Of a stretch of 64,000 bases of DNA, positions 40,162 through 47,950 are shown in pieces. A program made the translations under genes and the position numbers. Numbering within the stretch: position 1 is the stretch's first letter; every line of letters starts with the position of its first letter. Under the pieces are notes generated by a model that saw only the letters and a program-made list of their open reading frames with translations, did not search any database and was not told the DNA's origin. Source of the DNA: Mesorhizobium sp. CU3 (GTDB taxonomy: Bacteria > Pseudomonadota > Alphaproteobacteria > Rhizobiales > Rhizobiaceae); assembly GCF_006442965.1 (NCBI RefSeq), contig NZ_VFWX01000007.1:239805-303804 (forward strand). The letters are read 5' to 3'.

Positions 40162-41142
40162 TCAATCCCGCAGGCTGAACACGAAGGGCGCGGTGCGGGT
40201 GACGCGCGCGCCAAGATCCGCCGGTGGCGCCGGCACGGAGGCGCCCTGCAGCACGGCGAGCGCGGCACGGTCGAGGTCGCCATCGCCGGAGGACCGCGCC
40301 AGCCGGGCCGAGAGCACCCTGCCAAAGGAATCGACGGTGAACGACACGCTTGGCGTGCCTTCGGCTCGCCTGGAGCGCGCCGCGCTCGGATAGCGCGTGT
40401 GCCGCCTGATCCAGGCCGCGAGGCTGGAGTTCCAGCGCGAAGGGCTGACGCTCGACCGCGGCGTGACATCGGCGGATTGCGGCGCCGCCGCTTTCGCCGC
40501 CGCCTTGGCATCGATGCTGGCCATGGTCGTGGTGTTGGGTGGCGCGGCTTTCTTCGGCCGCGGTTTTGGTTTTTCGACCGGCTTCTTCTCCGTTTTTTTC
40601 GTCGCGACGGGCTTCACCGGCTTTTCAACCTTCTCGACCGGCCGCTTCTGCGGCAAGGGCACGACGACGTCGGCGTTGATGACCTCGACGGGATCCGGCA
40701 CGACCTCGTCCAGCGGCTGCTGCTCGCTCAGCGCGGCAAGCGTCTGTTCGGCCGGTTCGGCTGGTTCGGCCTGGTCGGCCGCCTCGGCCTCGACCCGCGG
40801 TTCGGTGACGGGTTCTTCCACCACCGGCTCCGGTTGCGGGTCGGTCAGCGGCTGCACGTCGACGGGCTTGTCGGTCTCCTCCGCTGCATCGGGCGGCTCC
40901 GGCGTCACTGTGTCGAGCATGGCCGCCTCCTGCGGTATGGCCGGCGTGGTCGGCAGCGGCGCGATGTCGATCGCCAGCGCCGGCGGCGGCCCGCCATCGG
41001 CATCGGCAAAGCTGAGGGCCTGCAAGCCATAGGCGACTGCCACATGTCCGGCAAAAACGATCGCGGTCGCGGTTGTCCAAAGGCCGGCGGAGCGCGCGCT
41101 GAGGCGCGGCAGCCGATACGGAGCGACGGCCGTCTGTGTCAT
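40162..41142 (-). CDS. tonB: TonB energy transducer
   Basis: 326 residues. One N-terminal membrane anchor (about 20-45), a long Pro/Glu/Lys-rich periplasmic spacer (PLPTTP ... EPVVEEPVTEPRVEAEAADQ ... KPVATKKTEKKPVEKPKPRPKK) and a C-terminal TonB domain (about 240-326: 'WNSSLAAWIRRHTRYPSAARSRRAEGTPSVSFTVDSFGRVLSARLARSSGDGDLDRAAL'). It transfers proton-motive energy from ExbBD to outer-membrane siderophore/haem receptors. Overlaps exbD by 4 bases, last gene of the exbB-exbD-tonB operon. Confidence 0.93.
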   Translation of the reverse strand: MTQTAVAPYRLPRLSARSAGLWTTATAIVFAGHVAVAYGLQALSFADADGGPPPALAIDIAPLPTTPAIPQEAAMLDTVTPEPPDAAEETDKPVDVQPLTDPQPEPVVEEPVTEPRVEAEAADQAEPAEPAEQTLAALSEQQPLDEVVPDPVEVINADVVVPLPQKRPVEKVEKPVKPVATKKTEKKPVEKPKPRPKKAAPPNTTTMASIDAKAAAKAAAPQSADVTPRSSVSPSRWNSSLAAWIRRHTRYPSAARSRRAEGTPSVSFTVDSFGRVLSARLARSSGDGDLDRAALAVLQGASVPAPPADLGARVTRTAPFVFSLRD

Positions 41143-41594
41143 GGTGCGGCGCTTCCGCTTGCGGCGTCCGCGCCGGACGCTGTCTCCAGCCCGACAAGCG
41201 CCACCTTCAGGTAGCCGGCGGCACGCAGAAGATTCATCACCACCATCAGGTCGCCATAGCCGACTGTCTTGTCGGCGCGCAGGAAGATGCGCGTTTGCTT
41301 GTCGCCCTTGGTGCGGCTGCCGAGCACGGCGGCAAAGCCCGGCCGCGGCACGCTGTCATTGCCGATCGCCAGCGTCAGATCGCTCTTCAAGGTGAGGAAG
41401 ACCGGCGTTTCGGGGCGCGGCGCGGGCGTCGCGGTCGATCCGGGCAGGTCGACATTGACATCGACGGTCGCCAAGGGTGCGGCAACCATGAAGATGATCA
41501 AAAGCACCAAGATGACGTCGATGAAGGGCGTGACGTTGATGTCGTGGCTTTCCTCGAGATCGTCGCCGGCCGCTTCGCGTATCCGCGCCGCCAT
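41139..41594 (-). CDS. exbD: ExbD biopolymer transport protein
   Basis: 151 residues. 'SHDINVTPFIDVILVLLIIFMVAAPL' carries the single membrane helix with the essential proton-path Asp (PFID). The periplasmic domain includes 'VFLTLKSDLTLAIGNDSVP' and 'RIFLRADKTVGYGDLMVVMNLLRAAGY'. Partner of ExbB in the motor that drives TonB. Begins 5 bp after exbB and overlaps tonB by 4 bases. Confidence 0.95.
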   Translation of the reverse strand: MAARIREAAGDDLEESHDINVTPFIDVILVLLIIFMVAAPLATVDVNVDLPGSTATPAPRPETPVFLTLKSDLTLAIGNDSVPRPGFAAVLGSRTKGDKQTRIFLRADKTVGYGDLMVVMNLLRAAGYLKVALVGLETASGADAASGSAAP

Positions 41595-41599
41595 AGCCC

Positions 41600-42544
41600 T
41601 TACTCCGCCGCCAGCGCCGTTGCCGGCGGTACGGTGCGAAAGTCGAGATCGCGGCTGACCAGGCGTTCGACGCCGGCCGAAGCGTCGGCGAGGATCTGCT
41701 TATAGCCGGCTATCGAGCGGGCAAAGACGTTGTAGATGACCACGGCGGGTATGGCCGCGACCAGGCCCATGGCGGTTGCGAGCAGCGCCTCCGCGATGCC
41801 CGGCGCCACCACCGCCAGATTGGTGGTCTGCGCCTGCGAGATGCCGATAAAGGCGTTCATGATGCCCCATACGGTGCCGAACAGGCCGACGAAGGGCGCC
41901 GTCGAGCCGATGGTGGCGAGCAGGCCGGTGCCGCGCGACATGCGCCGGAACGCTGCCGCCTCGATGCGCGACAGGCGGGAGGCGACGCGTTCCTTCAGGC
42001 CGTCGCCCGAGGCATGGTCGAGCGCGCCGGCCGAAAGCGCGCGCTCTTCCTCAGCCGCCCGCACCAGCAGCGCCCCCGGGCCACCGCCATGACCCAGCGC
42101 GCGGCCGGCCTGCATCAGCGTCGCGGCATCGCCGATCGCGCTGGCGGCGCGGCGGGCCCTCAGCTTGCCGGCGAAGATTTCCAGCGACTTGGCAAGCCAG
42201 ATCGTCCAGGTGATCAGCGAGGCGAAGGCGAGGCCGACCATCACCGCCTTCACGACGATGTCGGCACTCATGAACATGCCCCAGGGCGACAAGTCGTGCG
42301 GCAGGGTCAGGGAAATGGATGGTTCATCGCCTGTGGCAGCGTTGGGAGGCGGCTGGATACCCGGTTGCGTCGGCGGTGCGGCCGGCGCCTGCTGCACGGA
42401 TGTTTGCGTGGCCGGTGCGGCTGGCGCCTGCGCTGCCGGCGCCTGCTGTTCCTGCGCCGCGGCGACACCGGCCGTGAGAACGAGGGATGCGGCCAGCACC
42501 GCGAAAAGATCGTTTCGGGACAAGGCTCGCCCTCGCTTCATCAT
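41600..42544 (-). CDS. exbB: ExbB tonB-system proton channel protein
   Basis: 314 residues from ATG 42544 (ATG 42541 also possible). Signal-like N-terminus ([19 protein letters not shown]), then an Ala/Pro/Gln-rich periplasmic segment peculiar to rhizobial ExbB ('[20 protein letters not shown]'). The MotA/TolQ/ExbB core has three membrane helices ('[23 protein letters not shown]', '[25 protein letters not shown]', '[28 protein letters not shown]'). Upstream lies a RirA-type box, suggesting iron control of the operon. Confidence 0.94.
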   Translation of the reverse strand: MMKRGRALSRNDLFAVLAASLVLTAGVAAAQEQQAPAAQAPAAPATQTSVQQAPAAPPTQPGIQPPPNAATGDEPSISLTLPHDLSPWGMFMSADIVVKAVMVGLAFASLITWTIWLAKSLEIFAGKLRARRAASAIGDAATLMQAGRALGHGGGPGALLVRAAEEERALSAGALDHASGDGLKERVASRLSRIEAAAFRRMSRGTGLLATIGSTAPFVGLFGTVWGIMNAFIGISQAQTTNLAVVAPGIAEALLATAMGLVAAIPAVVIYNVFARSIAGYKQILADASAGVERLVSRDLDFRTVPPATALAAE

Positions 42545-42691
42545 TGCACGTAACCGATCGGCCGGCCGGTGACGGGGTGTTTCAACACGCCCAACTCGAC
42601 ACCGGCATTCGCCTCCAATGCGGCGGCCGCCGTTCAAGACAGCCCATGCCGGTTGACTATGAAACATGAGTTTACGAGTCAACTCTAAAGG

Positions 42692-42706
42692 TGACTATTA
42701 AGATCA
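42692..42706 (-). promoter_or_regulatory. RirA-type iron-responsive (IRO) box upstream of exbB
   Basis: TGA-N9-TCA (TGACTATTAAGATCA), the consensus described for RirA sites in rhizobia, 148 bp upstream of the exbB start and in the promoter zone of an iron-uptake energy operon. The pattern is short and degenerate, so moderate confidence. Confidence 0.5.
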
Positions 42707-42808
42707 ACAATTTGCCTGACGCCGTGCATACCACTTGGCATGCTGCAAGGTCTGGACGGCAAGACGGCCGCCGGGCACGATGCGCGGAGTGACCAAAGCA
42801 GGCGGACG

Positions 42809-43483
42809 ATGATCAAGGCGAGACCGTTCGACTTCCCCTATGACGGCAGGCTGGAGCCTCAGCACACGGCCCTGCTGGCCATCGATCTGCAGGAGGATTT
42901 CCTGTCGCCGACCGGCTATTTCGCCAGGAAGGGGTATGATCCGTCACCGCTGCGCGCGATCCTTCCGGCGGTGAACAGCTTGATCGCAGCCGCCCGCGCA
43001 GCCGGCGCCACTATCGTCCACACCAGGCAGGGCTACCGCGCAGACATGGCCGACATGACGGCTTACGAGATATGGCGGCGCAAGCGAGCGGGGCTCGACG
43101 GGACCGACGTGCTGCTGCGCTCCGGCCCGGGTTTCCAGATCGTCTCGGACATCGAGGTCGCGCCGCAGGACATCATCGTCGACAAGACCTGCAACGGAGC
43201 CTTCACCTATACGGACCTGGAGCTGATCCTGCGGTCGCGAGGCATCACGCACCTGATGTTCACCGGCTGTACGACGGATGTGTGCGTGCACAGCACGCTG
43301 CGCGAGGCCTGCGACCGCAATTTCCAGTGCCTGACGATTTCGGACGCCTGCGCCAGCGGCGACCAATATGCGCATGAGGCCGCGCTTCATATGGTGACGG
43401 TCGAGGACGGTGTGTTCGGCGCGTTGGCGGATACGGACGCCGTACTTGCCGCGCTGTCTCAACTCGCGGGCGCAGCGCGGTAG
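42809..43483 (+). CDS. Isochorismatase-like cysteine hydrolase
   Basis: 224 residues. The catalytic triad of the family is visible: Asp in 'LLAIDLQEDFLSP', Lys in 'IIVDKTCNGAFTYTDLELIL' and Cys in 'MFTGCTTDVCVHSTLREA' (nucleophile in the D-V-C-V segment). The family hydrolyses amides such as biuret, N-carbamoyl compounds or nicotinamide; the substrate here is unknown. The ATG at 42809 has GGCGG just upstream and puts the first strand at residue 20. Convergent with the monooxygenase gene (3 bp between stops). Confidence 0.88.
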   Translation: MIKARPFDFPYDGRLEPQHTALLAIDLQEDFLSPTGYFARKGYDPSPLRAILPAVNSLIAAARAAGATIVHTRQGYRADMADMTAYEIWRRKRAGLDGTDVLLRSGPGFQIVSDIEVAPQDIIVDKTCNGAFTYTDLELILRSRGITHLMFTGCTTDVCVHSTLREACDRNFQCLTISDACASGDQYAHEAALHMVTVEDGVFGALADTDAVLAALSQLAGAAR

Positions 43484-43486
43484 TGG

Positions 43487-44434
43487 TCAGGCCGGCGCGC
43501 GGACGTCCGTCGGTACGGCGAATGCCGCCGGCTGCGGGATTTCCGCTTCCCGCCGCGCCAGCGAATTCGAGACCAGAGTGATCGTCTCGCGCCCGACGCG
43601 GGCGATCTCGCCGGCGCGGTCGATGCCGGTGATCATGAATTCCTCGATGCCGAGCGCAGCATAGGGCAAGAGCGCCAGCGCAATACGCGCCGGCGGCCCG
43701 GCAATATCGACTGCCCTGTGACCGGCGGCGCGGTCGGCGACGCCGGTCCAGCCCTCGGGGCGGATACGCACCGGAAGCGCGAAGCGCAGCTTCCCGGCAC
43801 GGCCATGCTCGGCGGCAGCGCTGCGCACGCGCTCGATCATCTGCCTGACCTCGTCGGGCGAGCCGGCGGCCAGCTCGAAGACATCGGCATGGCGGCCTGC
43901 AACTCTCAGCGCCGTGCCGGACTGGCCGCCGAGGCGGATGGTCAGGTTGGCGCCATGCGGGCTCTTGCGCGGCACGAAGCCGCCCTTGACGCTATAGAAA
44001 GCGCCTTCATGGTCGAAAGGCCGGTCGTTCGACCACAGCCGCTTCAACAGCACCAGATATTCGTCGATGCGCTGCCAGACCACGCTGTGGCCGACCGGCC
44101 GCGCCTCGGCGTCCGAGTCTTCCAGCGGTTCGCTCAGCATGCGCAGCGACAGTCGGCCGCCGCTGCCGCGGTCGAGCGCCGCCAACTGCCTTGCCGCGAC
44201 GGTCGGCTCGATCACGCCGGCCCAATGGGTCAGCACCACTTCGAGCGAACCGGTGCGGTCCAGCGTCTGGGCGGCGATGTCCATGTTGGTGAGCAGGCCG
44301 GCCGGATCGTCGACGACCAGCTTGCGGAAGCCGGCATCCTCGATCAGCGACAGCTTGGTCGCCGTGTCAGCGAAATCGTAGAAGAAACTGTTTTCGGCAG
44401 ATTTGCCGGGAACATGCGTGAACTCGATCGGCAT
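43487..44434 (-). CDS. LLM-class flavin-dependent oxidoreductase (SsuD-like)
   Basis: 315 residues of the bacterial luciferase-like (beta/alpha)8 family. 'KLSLIEDAGFRKLVVDDPAGLLTNMDIAAQTLDRTGSLEVVLTHWAGVIEPTVAARQLAALDRGSGGRLSLRML' is the FMN-site half. 'LLKRLWSNDRPFDHEGAFYSVKGGFVPRKSPHGANLTIRLGGQSGTALRVAGRHADVFE' is typical of alkanesulfonate-monooxygenase relatives. The ATG at 44434 is chosen because GGAGGAG lies 6 bases upstream; ATGs two and five codons earlier overlap that site. A 49-residue membrane protein gene lies 146 bp upstream on the same strand. Confidence 0.88.
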   Translation of the reverse strand: MPIEFTHVPGKSAENSFFYDFADTATKLSLIEDAGFRKLVVDDPAGLLTNMDIAAQTLDRTGSLEVVLTHWAGVIEPTVAARQLAALDRGSGGRLSLRMLSEPLEDSDAEARPVGHSVVWQRIDEYLVLLKRLWSNDRPFDHEGAFYSVKGGFVPRKSPHGANLTIRLGGQSGTALRVAGRHADVFELAAGSPDEVRQMIERVRSAAAEHGRAGKLRFALPVRIRPEGWTGVADRAAGHRAVDIAGPPARIALALLPYAALGIEEFMITGIDRAGEIARVGRETITLVSNSLARREAEIPQPAAFAVPTDVRAPA

Positions 44435-44580
44435 TGCCATCTCCTCCATCACGTTGGTCGCCCCGCTCCGAACCAAATTTCAACACCAAGCAGGCGCGCG
44501 ACAGCGCACCGGCAATGGCCAGCCCTCAACTCCGGTTACTCAACTTTGATTTTTATTGCGGGGCCTTTGCCCCGATTGGC

Positions 44581-44730
44581 TCAGGGAATGATGCCCAGCA
44601 CCACGGCGCCGGTGAACACGAAGGCAAGCGCGAAAACGACATAGGCGAAGGTGCCGCCATAAGCTGGCCGCCAGCTCTGGTCGGCGGTCAGCCTCTGGCC
44701 CTTGCGCTGCGCGTTCTGGATGTAGGTCAT
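44581..44730 (-). CDS. 49-residue single-span membrane protein
   Basis: Small ORF: MTYIQNAQRKGQRLTADQSW, then RPAYGGTFAYVVFALAFVF, then TGAVVLGIIP and stop. Basic N-terminus followed by one or one-and-a-half membrane helices. GAGGCT lies 5 bases before the ATG. Codon bias matches the neighbours. Function unknown; I support it because frame, ribosome site and hydrophobic pattern agree. Confidence 0.6.
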   Translation of the reverse strand: MTYIQNAQRKGQRLTADQSWRPAYGGTFAYVVFALAFVFTGAVVLGIIP

Positions 44731-44759
44731 GGTCGAGCCTCCGTCACGGCCATTAATCT

Positions 44760-44779
44760 ATAAAGTTAGTAGACTTTGT
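44760..44779. promoter_or_regulatory. Possible operator upstream of the 49-residue protein gene
   Basis: ATAAAGT-TAGTAG-ACTTTGT, an inverted repeat (AAAGT/ACTTT) in an AT-rich stretch 30 bp upstream of the small gene's ATG. The rest of the 291-bp interval 44731-45021 shows no gene. The regulator is unknown. Confidence 0.35.
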
Positions 44780-45021
44780 CGATTGCTATTTTCTCGCGAT
44801 TTTTGGGACAGTGTTCTCGGATCAAGGCCGATCGTGGATTTTTTAACTCCGGCTTGCATGAAAAATCCGGCAGTCACTACCGGTCTCCAGCTGAAAATAG
44901 GTTGAAATCAGCATCTTGAGGTGCCTTCAGGCCCAATATCCTGTTGTTTCCAGTGGCCTTGGACGCCTCTCGCATGGAAGATAGCATCGTTAGCGGATCA
45001 GGGATTTCACGGGAGAAAGAC

Positions 45022-45789
45022 ATGGGTGGAAGGCTGGCGGGCAAGGTTGCCATCATATCGGGCGGCGCGACAGGGATGGGAGGGGCGGCTTCCGAGCTGT
45101 TCGCTGCCGAAGGCGCCAAGGTGGCGATCATCGACCGCAACGACGAGGCGGCGGGCAAGACCGCCGCGGCGATCCGGGCGCGCGGGCATGTCGCCGAGCA
45201 TTTCCTCGCGGATGTCTCGGACGAAAGGCAAGTCGAAGCGGCGGTGAAGGCGGCGAGCGCCAAGCTCGGCCCGGTCACGGTGCTGTTCAACCATGCCGGC
45301 ACGATCGTGATAAAGCCCTTCCTGGAAACGACGCTTCAGGAATGGGACTGGCTGCACGCCGTCAACGTGCGCTCGATGTTCCTGATGACGCGCGCGGTGC
45401 TGCCCGGCATGATCGCCGCCGGCGGCGGCTCGATCGTCTGCACCTCGTCGATCTCGGCGGTGGCGGCGACGCCCAACGAAGTGCTCTACGACACCACCAA
45501 GGGCGCCTGCCACATGTTCGCGCGGGCCATCGCCGTCGAGTTCCGCGACCGAAACATCCGCTGCAACGCCGTCTGCCCCGGCTTCATCCGCACGCCGCAT
45601 GGCCTGCGCGAAGTGGCGGATCTCGGCAAGCTCGGCGTCGACGTCTCGGATGCGGCGCTTGCCGCCCAGCAGGGCCGCATCGGCGAGCCGGAAGAGGTGG
45701 CGAAGGCGGCGCTGTTCCTGGCCAGCGACGAATCGAGCTTCGTCAATGGTGCGCATCTGTTCGTGGATAACGCGTTTACGGCGATTTGA
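45022..45789 (+). CDS. SDR family oxidoreductase
   Basis: 255 residues. Cofactor motif 'SGGATGMGG' (TGxxxGxG with T replaced by the S-G-G variant), 'DRNDE' after strand 2 suggesting NAD, 'NHAG' in place of NNAG, 'TSSISAVAATPNEVLYDTTKGACHMF' with the catalytic Ser, Tyr and Lys (YxxxK as YDTTK), and 'RCNAVCPGFIRTPHG'. The ATG at 45022 has GGGAGAAAG upstream. Monocistronic; substrate unknown. Confidence 0.9.
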   Translation: MGGRLAGKVAIISGGATGMGGAASELFAAEGAKVAIIDRNDEAAGKTAAAIRARGHVAEHFLADVSDERQVEAAVKAASAKLGPVTVLFNHAGTIVIKPFLETTLQEWDWLHAVNVRSMFLMTRAVLPGMIAAGGGSIVCTSSISAVAATPNEVLYDTTKGACHMFARAIAVEFRDRNIRCNAVCPGFIRTPHGLREVADLGKLGVDVSDAALAAQQGRIGEPEEVAKAALFLASDESSFVNGAHLFVDNAFTAI

Positions 45790-45794
45790 GGCTT

Positions 45795-45953
45795 TTCCTC
45801 GCCCCACGAAAGTGGGGAGAGGTGGCTCGGCGAAGCCGAGGCGGAGAGGGGAATGGCTCGACCTTCGCGAGAGTCGGGCGAAAATTCACCAGCGTCGCAG
45901 GCCCCTCTCCGGCCGCTTCGCGGCCACCTCTCCCCGCTTTGCAGGGTGAGGAA
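45795..45953. repeat. Family-B palindromic repeats between convergent genes
   Basis: Two inverted halves: CCTCGCCCCACGAAAGTGGG ... GGCGGAGAGGGG at 45795-45852, and CCCCTCTCCGGCCGCTTCGC ... GCAGGGTGAGGAA at 45901-45952, the second ending at the permease stop codon. They could act as a bidirectional transcript end for the SDR and permease genes (inference). Confidence 0.8.
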
Positions 45954-46898
45954 CTACCGCTCCTCCCTTCGAAACGGCTTCAGCAGCGCCGAGGGCGCGA
46001 CCGCGTTGCGCGACATGAAGGCCATGGCGACGATGGTGAAGATGAAGGGCAGCATCAGGAAGGCTTCATAGGGGATGTGGCCGAGGCCGCTCGCCTGCAT
46101 GCGCAATTGCAGCGCATCGACGAAGGCGAAGAGCAGCGCGGCGCCGGCCGAGCGCCACGGGTCCCAGCGGCCGAACACGACCAGCGCGATCGCCACCCAG
46201 CCGCGGCCGGACACCACGCCGAAGGTGAAGGCGTTGAACTGCGCCATGGTGAGGAAGGCGCCGGCGAGCCCCATCAGCGCGCCGCCGAGGATCACCGCCT
46301 GGAAGCGCGTGGCGATGACGCTGACGCCCGCCGAATCCGCCGCGCGCGGGTTCTCGCCGACCATGCGCACCGACAAGCCCCATGGCGTGCGGTAGAGCAC
46401 GAAGGCGGCGAGCGGGACGGCGATGATCGCCAGGTAAACGAGCGTGAACTGGCTGAAGACGGCGGGACCCAAGATCGGGATGTCCGACAGCAGCGGGATC
46501 GCCACCGGCTTGAAACCTTTGATGCTCGGCGGCACGGATTGCTGGCCGAAGATCAGCCGGTAGAGGAAATAGGCAAGGCCGGATGAGAACAAGGTCACGC
46601 CGATGCCGCAGACATGCTGGCTGAGGCCCAGCGCCACGGTGAACAGCGCATGCACCGCGCCCATCAGCATGCCGGTGAGCACGGCGACCAGCACGCCGAG
46701 CCACAGGCTGCCGCTGAGGCTGGCGGCAGTGAAGCCGGTCATGGCCGAAAGCAGAATGATGCCTTCGATGCCGAGATTGAGCACGCCGGCGCGCTCGGAG
46801 AACATTTCGCCGAGCGTGGCGAAGGCCAAAGGTGTGGCGATGCGGATGATGGCGGCGAGGAAGCCGACCTGGAAAATCTGCTCGAACACCGCGGTCAT
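45954..46898 (-). CDS. ABC transporter permease, BMP/nucleoside-type (second subunit)
   Basis: 314 residues of the branched-chain/BmpA-type permease family. 'LAFATLGEMFSERAGVLNLGIEGIILLSAMTGF' is diagnostic (the E-R-x-G-V-x-N-I-G/L-x-x-E-G motif), as is 'RTPWGLSVRMVGENPRAADSAGVSV'. About eight membrane segments. Overlaps the partner permease gene by 4 bases. Partners: 46895-47950 permease, 47950-49470 ATPase, 49695-50720 binding protein. Such systems import nucleosides, purines or related ligands. Confidence 0.92.
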   Translation of the reverse strand: MTAVFEQIFQVGFLAAIIRIATPLAFATLGEMFSERAGVLNLGIEGIILLSAMTGFTAASLSGSLWLGVLVAVLTGMLMGAVHALFTVALGLSQHVCGIGVTLFSSGLAYFLYRLIFGQQSVPPSIKGFKPVAIPLLSDIPILGPAVFSQFTLVYLAIIAVPLAAFVLYRTPWGLSVRMVGENPRAADSAGVSVIATRFQAVILGGALMGLAGAFLTMAQFNAFTFGVVSGRGWVAIALVVFGRWDPWRSAGAALLFAFVDALQLRMQASGLGHIPYEAFLMLPFIFTIVAMAFMSRNAVAPSALLKPFRREER

Positions 46899-47950
46899 GC
46901 GGAGGCTCCGACGCGGCGTACGCGGTAGGCGGTGAAAAGCAGCGCCACCAGCATGGCAAGCAACGCCGTGCCCTGGATGACATCGCTGAGGAAAGCCGGC
47001 ACGCCAGTCGCCCGCGACATCGCCTCGGCGCCGGTCATGACGGCGGCCAGGAAGACCGCCGCCGGTACGACGCCTAGCGGATTGAGCCGGGCGAGCATGG
47101 CGACGACGATGCCGGAATAGCCATAGCCCGGCGAGATGTCGCTCATCACCTGGAAATGCACGCCGCCGACCTCGCCGGCACCGGCCAGGCCGGCCAGCGC
47201 GCCGGAGAGCAGCGCTGTCGAGATGAGCACACGCTGCACGTTGATGCCGCCATAGCGTGCGGCTTCCGGGTTCTCGCCGGTGACGCGGATGCGGAAGCCG
47301 AGCGTGGTGCGTGCGATCAGGAACCAGCAGAGGGGCGCGGCGATCAGCGCCACGATGACGCCGAGATGCAGCCGTGTGCCCTCGATCAGCACCGGGAAAT
47401 TGGCCGAATCCTCGATCGGCGGCGAGATCGGATAGCCGCTGAAGCTATCCTTCCACGGCCCCTCGATCAGCGCCATCAGCGCGTAATAGATGACCGAGTT
47501 GAGCAGCAGCGAGCTCACCACGTCGTCGACCTTGAACTTTATCCGCAACGTCGCCGGCACCAACGCGACGAGGGCGCCGGCGGCGGCACCCGCTACGGCC
47601 ATCAAAAGCATGGCGAGATAACCAGGCATCGGGATGGCGCCGACGAAGCAACTTGCCACTGCGCCGGCGAGCAATTGGCCCTCGGCGCCGATGTTCCAGA
47701 ATTTGGCGCGGAAGGCGATCGCCACGGCAAGGCCGGTGAAGATCATCGGGGCGGCGCGCACCAGCGTCTCGGTGATGGCGTAGCTGTCGCCGAGCGAGGC
47801 CGACAGCATCACGCCATAGGCCTCGACGATGTTGGCGCCGGCAACCGCGATCAGACCGCTGCACAGGATAAGCGTGGCGACGATGGCGATCAGCGGCAAA
47901 GCCAGGTTGAACCAGGCAGGCGTCGAACTGCGGGCTTCGAGGCGGAACAT
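46895..47950 (-). CDS. ABC transporter permease, BMP/nucleoside-type (first subunit)
   Basis: 351 residues. Family motifs: 'AAPMIFTGLAVAIAFRAKFWNIGAEGQLLAGAVAS' and 'RTTLGFRIRVTGENPEAARYGGINVQRVLISTALLSGALAGLAGAGEVGG' (loop contacting the ATPase). About eight to ten membrane segments. Its start codon overlaps the last base of the ATPase gene stop, indicating coupled translation. Confidence 0.92.
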   Translation of the reverse strand: MFRLEARSSTPAWFNLALPLIAIVATLILCSGLIAVAGANIVEAYGVMLSASLGDSYAITETLVRAAPMIFTGLAVAIAFRAKFWNIGAEGQLLAGAVASCFVGAIPMPGYLAMLLMAVAGAAAGALVALVPATLRIKFKVDDVVSSLLLNSVIYYALMALIEGPWKDSFSGYPISPPIEDSANFPVLIEGTRLHLGVIVALIAAPLCWFLIARTTLGFRIRVTGENPEAARYGGINVQRVLISTALLSGALAGLAGAGEVGGVHFQVMSDISPGYGYSGIVVAMLARLNPLGVVPAAVFLAAVMTGAEAMSRATGVPAFLSDVIQGTALLAMLVALLFTAYRVRRVGASA

